Shown here piece by piece: positions 1 to 6,232 of a stretch of DNA of 33,444 nucleotides. Numbering within the stretch: the stretch's first letter is position 1; the number at the start of each line of letters is the position of its first letter. A program made the position numbers and the translations under genes. Under the pieces are notes generated by a model, which searched no databases, was not told the DNA's origin, and saw nothing but the letters and a program-made list of their open reading frames with translations. Origin of the DNA: Liquorilactobacillus mali (GTDB taxonomy: Bacteria > Bacillota > Bacilli > Lactobacillales > Lactobacillaceae); the NCBI RefSeq assembly GCF_001437155.1, contig NZ_JQAR01000014.1, positions 19,903 through 53,346 of the forward strand, read 5' to 3'.

Positions 1-1
1 A

Positions 2-1426
2 AGTAGTGATAGTATAATTGTTAATGCCCGCTATGATTTTATTTCGAAAATAATTGAGATGGCAGTGATCTCTACTGATGATTTTAAGGCAAGTTTGAGT
101 GATAAGCTGGACATAATCTTAACTAACCGTTTTTTGGCGTTACCTATTTTTGTTTTGGTAATGTGGTTGATTTATTATTTGTCTATCCAAACGATTGGTA
201 CGATGGGATCAGATTGGGTCAATGATGTGCTTTTCGGGGAATGGATTCCTAACTATGCAACGTCTGTTTTAAAGAGTTTACAAGTAGCCGGTTGGATGCA
301 GGGGCTGATAGTCGATGGAATAATTAATGGTATGGGCTCGATTTTGGGATTTGTTCCACAGATAATGATGTTATTTTTGTGCCTTGGTATTTTGGAAGAT
401 TGCGGATATATGGCAAGAATCGCATTTGTGATGGATCGCATTTTTCATAAATTTAATTTGTCGGGGAAATCATTTATTCCAATGTTGATTTCTACGGGAT
501 GTGGTGTACCAGGAATAATGTCAACGCGGACAATTGAAAATGAGAAAGATCGCAAAATGACAATTATGCTTACGACCTTTATGCCTTGTTCAGCTAAATT
601 AACCGTCATTGCACTTATTTCAGGAACCTTTTTCCCAAATGAAAGCTGGGTTGCACCTTCTGCATACTTTATGGGAATGCTTGCTGTCGTTGGCTCAGGT
701 ATTTTTTTGAAGAAGACCAAATTATTTTCTGGACCGCCACTGCCGTTTGTGATGGAATTACCAGCCTACCATTTTCCTAGAGCTGCAAATGTCTTAAATC
801 AGGTGATTAATAGAGCAAATGGATTTATCAAAAAGGCGGGTACAATTATTTTTGCTTCATGTGTCATGATTTGGTTTCTTTCGAATTTTAACTTTAAATT
901 ACAGGTTGTTTCTCAGTCAAAAAGTATGCTAAAGTTTTTTGGAACAATCTTATCCCCGTTATTTGCTCCATTGGGTTTTGGGGATTGGCGGGCGACCGTT
1001 GCTGTTTTGGCTGGATTAATCGCGAAAGAAAATTGTGTGGGGACGCTAAGAATAGCATTTGGCAGCGGGACAGCAACAGCATTTACAGAATCATTGAGAG
1101 GCACCTATTCGGCAATGGCCGGATATTCCTTTTTAGCATTTAACTTGCTTTGTGCTCCATGCTTCGCAGCAATTGGTACGATGTACAAGGAGTATGGTGA
1201 CGCAAAGTGGACATTGAAAGCTGTGGGATACCAGACGTCAGTTGCATATTTAGTAGCTCTGTTGATATTTCAGACTTATCGATCAATCAATAATGATAGT
1301 TGGCAGGCAATTGCTGTAGTTTTAATGGTTACCGCAATTTTTGTGTATTGCCTAGTGATTAAAAAGGATAAGGAAGAGCAGATTTTTGAAGTTCAAGATG
1401 AGATGAAGGGAAGTACGATAGTATGA
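2..1426 (+). CDS. feoB: Ferrous iron transporter FeoB, C-terminal part (5' end outside window)
   Basis: FeoB imports Fe2+ across the cytoplasmic membrane using an N-terminal G-protein domain and a polytopic C-terminal domain. The reading frame is open from base 2 with no stop. The residues before the ATG at 59 (...VNARYDFISKIIEM) look like the end of the G/spacer domain, so 59 is not the true start and the gene is cut by the window edge. Visible membrane-domain motifs are GCGVPGIMSTRTIE, PCSAKLTVIALISG, GLIAKENCVGTL and CAPCFAAIGTMYKEYG. They match the conserved FeoB gate and core motifs with their cysteine and proline residues. Many hydrophobic segments follow, then a short charged tail. The stop overlaps the next start as ATGA, so the small cysteine-rich gene downstream is translationally coupled. 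Identification is firm; the nucleotide-binding half cannot be seen. Confidence 0.95.
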   Translation, partial: SSDSIIVNARYDFISKIIEMAVISTDDFKASLSDKLDIILTNRFLALPIFVLVMWLIYYLSIQTIGTMGSDWVNDVLFGEWIPNYATSVLKSLQVAGWMQGLIVDGIINGMGSILGFVPQIMMLFLCLGILEDCGYMARIAFVMDRIFHKFNLSGKSFIPMLISTGCGVPGIMSTRTIENEKDRKMTIMLTTFMPCSAKLTVIALISGTFFPNESWVAPSAYFMGMLAVVGSGIFLKKTKLFSGPPLPFVMELPAYHFPRAANVLNQVINRANGFIKKAGTIIFASCVMIWFLSNFNFKLQVVSQSKSMLKFFGTILSPLFAPLGFGDWRATVAVLAGLIAKENCVGTLRIAFGSGTATAFTESLRGTYSAMAGYSFLAFNLLCAPCFAAIGTMYKEYGDAKWTLKAVGYQTSVAYLVALLIFQTYRSINNDSWQAIAVVLMVTAIFVYCLVIKKDKEEQIFEVQDEMKGSTIV

Positions 1427-1578
1427 TTGCTACAATCGTTTTAGCATTAGTAATTTTTTCAGCATTCGCTTATGTTGTATATTCACGTTTTTTGAAAAAG
1501 GGAAGTAGTGGCTGTCATGATTGCGAAGATGTAGGCTGTCCGCTTGTGGATACTCACAAAATAAGGAAGAATCATTGA
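1423..1578 (+). CDS. FeoB-associated Cys-rich membrane protein (51 aa)
   Basis: A 51-residue protein begins with the ATG that overlaps the feoB stop (ATGA). It has one N-terminal membrane segment (about residues 2-20), a short basic patch (RFLKKG), then a cysteine cluster CHDCEDVGC (Cys31, Cys34, Cys39) and a basic tail. This layout matches the small FeoB-associated Cys-rich membrane proteins encoded directly after feoB in many Firmicutes. The cysteines and histidine may bind Fe2+ or assist FeoB at the membrane. That role is inferred from context, since the family's function is not settled. The gene is short enough to be missed by a length cutoff. Confidence 0.85.
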   Translation: MIATIVLALVIFSAFAYVVYSRFLKKGSSGCHDCEDVGCPLVDTHKIRKNH

Positions 1579-1645
1579 GGAAGTCTTAATTAATGAAAGA
1601 ACGACATGTAAGGGAAAACCTTTTGTGAAAACTTTCAAATATTAA

Positions 1646-1674
1646 TTAGAATTGTCATGAAAATGTGTTAGAAT
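1646..1674 (+). promoter_or_regulatory. Probable extended -10 promoter for fba
   Basis: TGTTAGAAT at 1666-1674 is a good extended -10 (TGn plus TAGAAT). The -35 position at 17 bp spacing holds only a weak TTAGAA. Transcription would start near 1681, giving a leader of about 37 bases that contains the AGGAGG ribosome binding site. A TATAAT at 1697-1702 lies too close to the ribosome binding site to serve. Confidence 0.55.
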
Positions 1675-1717
1675 ATAGACGTACTCAAAAGAGTAATATA
1701 ATTTAGGAGGCTGTTTT

Positions 1718-2581
1718 ATGTCAATCGTAAACGGTAAGGGAATCTTTGACGCTGCTCGCTCAGGTCACTATGCAGTCGGAGCATTCAACACAAATAACTT
1801 GGAATGGACTCGTGCAATTCTTGCTGCTGCGCAAGAAACAAACACACCAATTCTTATTCAAACATCAATGGGTGCTGCAAAGTACATGGGTGGTTATGAA
1901 TTATGTCTTAACTTGGTACAACAAACTGTTAAGTCAATGGGAATTACTGTTCCTGTTATAATGCATCTGGATCATGGTAACTACGAAGCTGCTAAGGAAT
2001 GTATCGAAGTAGGGTATACATCCGTTATGTTCGATGGTCATGATCTTCCATTTGAAGAAAACTTAGAAAAGACTAAAGAAATTGTTGCTTTAGCACATGC
2101 TAAGGATATCACAGTTGAAGCAGAAGTTGGTTCAATTGGTGGTGAAGAAGATGGTATCATCGGTGAAGGTGAATTAGCTGATGTTGAAGAAGCTAAGAAG
2201 ATTGCCGCAACAGGTGTTGATTATCTTGCATGTGGTATTGGTAATATCCATGGTAAATACCCAGCAAACTGGAAGGGACTTCACTTCGATCGTTTGAAGG
2301 AACTTGCAGCTGAAATTGCAACACCACTTGTATTACATGGTGGTTCAGGTATTCCTAAGGAACAAATCCAAAAAGCTATTTCATTGGGAGTTTCAAAAGT
2401 TAATGTTAATACAGAATGTCAATTAGCATTTGCTGATGCAACTCGTAAATACATCGAAGCCGGAAAAGATCTTGAAGGCAAGGGTTACGATCCTCGTAAG
2501 TTACTTGCTCCTGGAACACAGGCTATTACAGATGTTGTTAAGGAACGTATTGATTGGTTCGGTACACCAGAAGTTAAATAA
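1718..2581 (+). CDS. fba: Class II fructose-bisphosphate aldolase
   Basis: Cytosolic zinc-dependent aldolase of glycolysis that splits fructose 1,6-bisphosphate into dihydroxyacetone phosphate and glyceraldehyde 3-phosphate. The 287-residue length is normal for the class II FbaA/GatY group. Visible signatures are HLDHG (Asp85 catalytic, His86 zinc ligand), the acidic stretch EAEVGSIGGEED, GNIHGKYP (His178, zinc ligand) and LHGGSGIP (His207, zinc ligand). The ATG at 1718 has AGGAGG eight bases upstream. Codon use favours the preferred set (many AAC, ATC and GAA codons), as expected for a highly expressed gene. It is flanked by its own promoter and a hairpin terminator, so it is monocistronic. 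Confidence 0.97.
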   Translation: MSIVNGKGIFDAARSGHYAVGAFNTNNLEWTRAILAAAQETNTPILIQTSMGAAKYMGGYELCLNLVQQTVKSMGITVPVIMHLDHGNYEAAKECIEVGYTSVMFDGHDLPFEENLEKTKEIVALAHAKDITVEAEVGSIGGEEDGIIGEGELADVEEAKKIAATGVDYLACGIGNIHGKYPANWKGLHFDRLKELAAEIATPLVLHGGSGIPKEQIQKAISLGVSKVNVNTECQLAFADATRKYIEAGKDLEGKGYDPRKLLAPGTQAITDVVKERIDWFGTPEVK

Positions 2582-2628
2582 TTTAGTAATAAAAAAACAA
2601 CCTTCTATGGTTGCTTTTTTTTACTAAA
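2582..2628. terminator. Terminator after fba, probably bidirectional
   Basis: A near-symmetrical hairpin. TTTAGTAA at 2582-2589 pairs with TTACTAAA at 2621-2628, the inner arms CAACC and GGTTG enclose a TTCTAT loop, and A and T runs lie on either side. The symmetry fits both fba (+) and the convergent DUF1836 gene (-). Confidence 0.75.
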
Positions 2629-2728
2629 AATAATGAAATATAAAGATTTGTGAACAATAACATAAATACATAGTAATAATTAGTAGAATTGGGATACACC
2701 TTAAAAAATAATAATTCTTGGATAACTA

Positions 2729-3250
2729 TTACTTATTCTTTGAGATTCTCTGTAGGTTCACAAGTTTTTCACCAATCATCTTATATATAACTGCATGAAC
2801 TGCAAATTGTTCAGTTAATTGAATCATATTTTCATTTAAGGGTAGAGAGTTAACTTGAGGAGAATTTGTTAGACTAACTCTGGACAGAGCGTGATTAAAA
2901 AGATTAGCAAAATAGTCGTATGAGTCTGTGACCGAGACATCCTTGATAGATTGTTTTATGCCACTTCGAATAGTTTCAAGAGGAAAAATTGATTTTAACA
3001 GACTGATTACAACCAATTCAGCAACATTTGTAGTTGTATATTTTTTTTTACTCGGTCGCTCCATCAATCCTTTTTTAACATAACTGTTAATCATTGAGGC
3101 AGTTATTTTTGTATCAATGAGATTTTCCAGATAACGATTTCCTAAATTTACAAGTTGGTCCATGTACAAGTCAAAGTCGGGAAATTCATTCCAGAGCGGA
3201 AGTCTTTCCTTACTAAAATCAGTTAACCATTTCTCAAATTCATTATGCAT
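2729..3250 (-). CDS. DUF1836 family protein, putative MerR-like DNA-binding regulator
   Basis: A 173-residue soluble protein of the DUF1836 type, found in lactobacilli and related Firmicutes. The stretch ITASMINSYVKKGLMERP (about residues 44-61) resembles the helix-turn-helix of MerR-like proteins and is followed by KKKYTTTNVAELVVISLLK, as in that family. The rest is helical, with no membrane segment. The frame is open from a TTG at 3271, but the ATG at 3250 is preferred because AAAGAGG lies about nine bases upstream of it. The gene is divergent from hemolysin III with 148 bases between the starts, so it could regulate that neighbour or itself. That is inference; the family has no established function. 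Confidence 0.8.
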   Translation of the reverse strand: MHNEFEKWLTDFSKERLPLWNEFPDFDLYMDQLVNLGNRYLENLIDTKITASMINSYVKKGLMERPSKKKYTTTNVAELVVISLLKSIFPLETIRSGIKQSIKDVSVTDSYDYFANLFNHALSRVSLTNSPQVNSLPLNENMIQLTEQFAVHAVIYKMIGEKLVNLQRISKNK

Positions 3251-3283
3251 TAAAAAAACCTCTTTCACCAATTAGATAATTCA

Positions 3284-3292
3284 AGTATAGCA
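3284..3292 (-). promoter_or_regulatory. Extended -10 element upstream of the DUF1836 gene
   Basis: On the minus strand the bases read TGCTATACT (TGn plus TATACT), about 35 bases before the ATG at 3250. No clear -35 is seen. The neighbouring GCATATGC at 3290-3297 is an 8-bp palindrome overlapping this element. Confidence 0.45.
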
Positions 3293-3344
3293 TATGCACT
3301 TATCTAAATCTAAAATTAAATTTTCATTTTTACGTTACCTAGAC

Positions 3345-3372
3345 TTGCAATCTATGTTATATTAACTATATA
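3345..3372 (+). promoter_or_regulatory. Probable promoter of the hemolysin III gene
   Basis: TTGCAA at 3345-3350 is followed by a 16-bp spacer and TATATA at 3367-3372. The start codon is 27 bases further on, with GGAGAG as ribosome binding site. Confidence 0.5.
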
Positions 3373-3398
3373 ACCATTTGATGTAAGGAGAGATAAGG

Positions 3399-4031
3399 AT
3401 GAACACAAAAGAAAGATTATTAAATGAAATTTGGAGTAGTATTACCCATGGGATAGGAGTTACGCTTAGTATAGCAGCTTTTGTCTTGTTAATAATTAAA
3501 GGTGTTACAGAACATAGTGGGGTAGTTATGACTTCATTTTTAATATATGGTATCTCGTTGATAACTTTATATACATCATCAACACTATTCCATTCGCTGT
3601 ACTTTACAAGGGCAAAAACTTTTTTTCAGGTGATGGATCATTGTAGTATCTTTATATTGATTGCAGGGACATACACACCCTATTGTTTATTAGCAATTAA
3701 GGGTACTCAAGGTATCTGGATGCTAGCTATTATCTGGGTGTTAACAGTGCTTGGAATCTTATTTCATTTGTTCATACACAATGACAGGCTTCAATGGATT
3801 GAAACGGTAACGTATGTCTTGATGGGATGGCTATGTTTGCTGGGGGCAAAGAGTTTGTTTCTTTCACTTGGAAAAGTCGGATTTGCTCTTTTATTGATAG
3901 GTGGGCTGATGTTTACTTTTGGAGCGGGTATTTACAGCATTAAAGGTGTAAAGTATGTACATGTTTACTGGCACATTTTTGTAATGCTTGGTTCAATTGC
4001 CATGTTTTTTTCTATTTATCTTTTCTTATAA
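3399..4031 (+). CDS. Hemolysin III / TrhA family membrane protein (PAQR fold)
   Basis: A seven-helix integral membrane protein of 210 residues, the usual length for this family. The PAQR metal-site residues are all visible: SSTLFH (His65), MDH (Asp80) and HVYWH (His188 and His192), together with the N-terminal EIWSSITHGIG (Glu10, His17). Bacterial members have been linked to haemolysis when overexpressed and, for E. coli TrhA, to membrane energetics and lipid homeostasis. The physiological role here is unknown. The ATG at 3399 has a good ribosome binding site (AAGGAGAG). It is divergent from a DUF1836 gene and appears to be transcribed alone. Confidence 0.92.
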   Translation: MNTKERLLNEIWSSITHGIGVTLSIAAFVLLIIKGVTEHSGVVMTSFLIYGISLITLYTSSTLFHSLYFTRAKTFFQVMDHCSIFILIAGTYTPYCLLAIKGTQGIWMLAIIWVLTVLGILFHLFIHNDRLQWIETVTYVLMGWLCLLGAKSLFLSLGKVGFALLLIGGLMFTFGAGIYSIKGVKYVHVYWHIFVMLGSIAMFFSIYLFL

Positions 4032-4073
4032 GTATAAAAAGTTAATGGAATAGTTTAAACTGGATTAATGTAT

Positions 4074-4079
4074 TATAAT
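4074..4079 (+). promoter_or_regulatory. Candidate -10 box ahead of RNase HI
   Basis: A perfect TATAAT at 4074-4079 without a recognisable -35. A transcript from it would start near 4086, only a few bases before the GTGAGG ribosome binding site. This bears on the choice of start codon of the next gene. Confidence 0.45.
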
Positions 4080-4095
4080 CAGTTACAAAGTGAGG

Positions 4096-4794
4096 ATGAT
4101 TAAAATCGCATTTAAGTATTATGTCGTGTCTCGGGGTAGAAAACCTGGAATATATAAATCTTGGTCTGAATGTCAAGTACAGGTTCAGGGCTATCAGCAA
4201 GCAAGGTTCAAGGGCTTTAATGATCTTGGAGAGGCGAAAGCATGGTTAGATAATCCAAATAAGTTTATCCAAAAAACATCCAAGCAGGCAGACAATAGTT
4301 CGAGTTTAGAGAAACAGGCCGAGATAACCCTATGGACCGATGGGGGTTCACGTAATAATGGTAATAAAAAAGGGCAACATGTAAAAAAAGACGATAAAGC
4401 AGCATGGGCGTTCTTATTTATCAAGAATAATGAGAAATTCTCACAGTCTGCAGGTGAGTATGGTGCTACAAATAATCGAATGGAGATCATGGCACTTCTT
4501 ATGGCATTAAAAGAACTAGAAAGGCAAAGCCTAAACAACAATCGAATACTGGCGATTCTTGATTCTAGATATGTCCTTGATGCGGTTAATAAGAATTGGT
4601 TGTCTAATTGGAAAAGACGTGGTTGGAAAACATCAGCTGGAAAACAGGTAGCTAATCAAGAACTTTGGCAAGAGCTGGCAATTCAACTTAATAAGTTTCC
4701 CAATATTAGTTTTAGTTGGACTAAGGGACATTTGAATAACAAGGGAAATATATTTGTCGATGAGTTGTTGAACAAGACGATGGACAAGATGTAA
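4096..4794 (+). CDS. rnhA: Ribonuclease HI with N-terminal RNA-DNA hybrid-binding domain
   Basis: Cleaves the RNA strand of RNA-DNA hybrids (R-loops, Okazaki primers) in the cytoplasm. The N-terminal hybrid-binding domain, the caulimovirus viroplasmin-type fold, is clear: KYYVVSRGRKPGIYKSWSEC, then FKGFNDLGEAKAWL. A charged linker follows, then the RNase H domain with the DEDD residues Asp82 (LWTDGGS), Glu130 (NRMEIMAL), Asp156 (AILDSR) and Asp222 (FVDELLN), numbered from the ATG at 4096. The start is uncertain. A GTG at 4090 and the ATG at 4096 sit within or directly beside the only good ribosome binding site (GTGAGG). An in-frame ATC at 4105 has normal spacing and would give a product starting AFKYYVV, close to the usual start of the domain. 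The stop overlaps a start-like ATG of the next frame. Confidence 0.93.
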   Translation: MIKIAFKYYVVSRGRKPGIYKSWSECQVQVQGYQQARFKGFNDLGEAKAWLDNPNKFIQKTSKQADNSSSLEKQAEITLWTDGGSRNNGNKKGQHVKKDDKAAWAFLFIKNNEKFSQSAGEYGATNNRMEIMALLMALKELERQSLNNNRILAILDSRYVLDAVNKNWLSNWKRRGWKTSAGKQVANQELWQELAIQLNKFPNISFSWTKGHLNNKGNIFVDELLNKTMDKM

Positions 4795-4808
4795 TGGAGG
4801 TGGCTGGC

Positions 4809-5486
4809 TTGAAAACATTAGTGGTTGTTGCACATCCGGAGATTAAGGATTCCAGTACACAACAATTTTTAAAGGAAGCCGCAGAGTTACAGCAAAATGC
4901 TACATGGTTAGAGCTGAATAATGAGACTCTGAATGAAGTCACTAAAAATAGAGAATTGTTACGGTCAAATCAGCGAATTATCCTGCAGTTTCCATTGCTC
5001 TGGTACAGCGCACCAGGAATATTATTTGAGTGGCTGAGGTTGACTTTACAGCAGGATGATAAGGTGTGGCTAAGTGGTAAAGAACTTGGAATCGTCGTAA
5101 ATATTGGTCAATCTGAAGAAGCATACCGATTAGGCGGAAGTGTGGGGTATTCTCTTTCAAGTTTGCTTAGCCCAATCGGCTCATTGGCAAACAACTTGGG
5201 ATTGAGATTAATTCCATATTTTGTAATCGAAAAGTTTGTGTACCAGACCGAAGCAGCTAGGAAAAGATTGTTGGTTGATTATTTACAGTATCTTGAGTTA
5301 AATCAACCTGCTAATTTTGAGGAAAGGCAAGACTGGGCAATTAAATTTTTAAAAGAAATAAGAGCTAAAGAAGATAATCCTAAAATAAAATTAATACTTA
5401 ATACTTTTATTGAACAGAAAGAAAGATTGTCTGAACTAAAAGATGAAATTAATTTGATGAGGAAAGTTGATGACAATGAATACTAG
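4809..5486 (+). CDS. NAD(P)H-dependent oxidoreductase, flavodoxin-like fold (MdaB/KefF type)
   Basis: FMN/FAD-dependent quinone or nitro reductase family protein of the cytosol; its substrate cannot be read from sequence. It starts KTLVVVAHPEIKDSSTQQFL, the typical first strand and phosphate-binding loop of the flavodoxin-like NAD(P)H dehydrogenase (quinone) family. Then come QFPLLWYSAPGILFEWL (conserved FPxWW/YSxP-type motif) and GSVGYSLSSLLSPI. The family core ends near residue 180. The last roughly 40 residues form a charged, probably coiled extension (EQKERLSELKDEINLMRK). The TTG at 4809 is chosen because GGAGGT at 4796-4801 has ideal spacing and the product then begins at the family's usual residue. 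The ATG at 4794 overlaps the rnhA stop and has no ribosome binding site. Probably co-transcribed with rnhA and the next small gene. Confidence 0.88.
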   Translation: MKTLVVVAHPEIKDSSTQQFLKEAAELQQNATWLELNNETLNEVTKNRELLRSNQRIILQFPLLWYSAPGILFEWLRLTLQQDDKVWLSGKELGIVVNIGQSEEAYRLGGSVGYSLSSLLSPIGSLANNLGLRLIPYFVIEKFVYQTEAARKRLLVDYLQYLELNQPANFEERQDWAIKFLKEIRAKEDNPKIKLILNTFIEQKERLSELKDEINLMRKVDDNEY

Positions 5487-5652
5487 CGAATGGTTGGTGG
5501 CCGAGGCAACTGGATTGGCTAAAAAAGAAAAGAATTATAAAAAGCGAGCTTTTTTTGAATATTTAGCTGAACTGTGTGGAGAACAAGGAAAGAGAATTGA
5601 GCAGGCAGAAAGCGAATTAGATGGACGATTGTGGAATCCACAAAAATGGTAA
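5476..5652 (+). CDS. Uncharacterised 58-residue charged protein
   Basis: I do not recognise this family. It is a soluble, helix-rich protein of 58 residues beginning MNTSEWLVAEATGLAKKEKN, rich in Lys and Glu. It has no membrane segment and a single cysteine (LAELCGEQ), and it ends in aromatic residues (WNPQKW). The ATG at 5476 has AGGAAAG about nine bases upstream; a TTG at 5467 and an ATG at 5470 are possible but badly spaced. Its 5' end overlaps the oxidoreductase stop by 11 bases, and the universal stress gene starts 19 bases later, so it lies in the same transcription unit. The tight coupling supports it being a real gene. No function can be assigned. Confidence 0.65.
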   Translation: MNTSEWLVAEATGLAKKEKNYKKRAFFEYLAELCGEQGKRIEQAESELDGRLWNPQKW

Positions 5653-5671
5653 AATGAAAGGAAGCGGTAAT

Positions 5672-6157
5672 ATGGCAGTAGATGAAAAAGTTTTACAATT
5701 TGAAATAGAGGACAAACCGTTTGCAAGAGTTCTGGTGGCTGTTGATCAAGATGACTCTAGTTCTTCAATTAAAGCATTTCAGTTTGCGGTCACGCTTGCA
5801 TTCAGGAATCATGCAAAATTGGGGATAGTCTCAATACTTGAATTAGAGGATATAAATGTTTTTGAAGCACTTAGTCCTGAAAAACGCAATAAAATTAGCG
5901 ATACTTTACTTGCGGATGTTAAAGTATACGTCAAAGTAGCAAGGGAACACGGTGTTAAAGATGTTGAGGGTTTTGTAGCAGAGGGGAAACCAGCACCTAC
6001 AATTATTTCCGATATTATACCGACTTTTGAACCGGATGTATTGATTTGTGGTTCAAAAACAAAGCATGTAAGTAGTCGTAAGAAAATTTTTATCGGTTCT
6101 CAAGCTAGTTATTTGGCACAGAATTCACCATGTTCAGTTTTAGTAATACGTAAATAA
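5672..6157 (+). CDS. Universal stress protein, UspA family
   Basis: Single-domain UspA-type cytosolic protein of 161 residues, of the normal family length. The alpha/beta Usp fold is recognisable from FARVLVAVDQDDSSSSIKAF at the N-terminus (first strand and following loop), the central AREHGVKDVEGFVAEGKPAPTII, and the C-terminal VLICGSKTKHVSS followed by SPCSVLVIRK. The usual nucleotide-binding G-x2-G-x9-G-(S/T) pattern is not clean here (GSKTKHVSSRKKIFIGS), so ATP binding is doubtful. The ATG at 5672 has AAAGGAAG upstream; the frame is open further upstream, but that part overlaps the small gene before it. Last gene of the rnhA-oxidoreductase-small protein group. Confidence 0.9.
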   Translation: MAVDEKVLQFEIEDKPFARVLVAVDQDDSSSSIKAFQFAVTLAFRNHAKLGIVSILELEDINVFEALSPEKRNKISDTLLADVKVYVKVAREHGVKDVEGFVAEGKPAPTIISDIIPTFEPDVLICGSKTKHVSSRKKIFIGSQASYLAQNSPCSVLVIRK

Positions 6158-6172
6158 CTTATTTTAATTTGC

Positions 6173-6198
6173 AAAAGAGTTATATCTGAAGCTCTTTT
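6173..6198 (+). terminator. Weak hairpin after the universal stress gene
   Basis: AAAAGAG at 6173-6179 pairs with CTCTTTT at 6192-6198 across a 12-base loop. The stem is AT-rich and there is no separate T run, so termination may be partial. Confidence 0.35.
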
Positions 6199-6208
6199 AT
6201 GTTATCCT
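6180..6208 (+). promoter_or_regulatory. Candidate extended -10 promoter of the YkuD gene
   Basis: TGTTATCCT at 6200-6208 (TGn plus TATCCT) with a weak TTATAT at 6180-6185, spacer 17. It lies within the hairpin described above, so the two signals overlap. Confidence 0.4.
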
Positions 6209-6232
6209 ATGAGTTAAATTAATTAATATGAG

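Noticed and set aside
59-61. ATG at 59 as start of a short FeoB
   Set aside because: The frame is open to the window edge and the upstream residues continue as FeoB, so this is an internal methionine.
1626-1637. TGAAAACTTTCA palindrome upstream of fba as a CcpA (cre) site
   Set aside because: It matches both outer halves of the cre consensus but lacks the central CG and two bases of spacing, so it is not a convincing cre.
4194-4541. 115-codon minus-strand frame opposite rnhA
   Set aside because: Antisense shadow of a gene with all catalytic residues intact; the translation is cysteine- and serine-rich without domain character.
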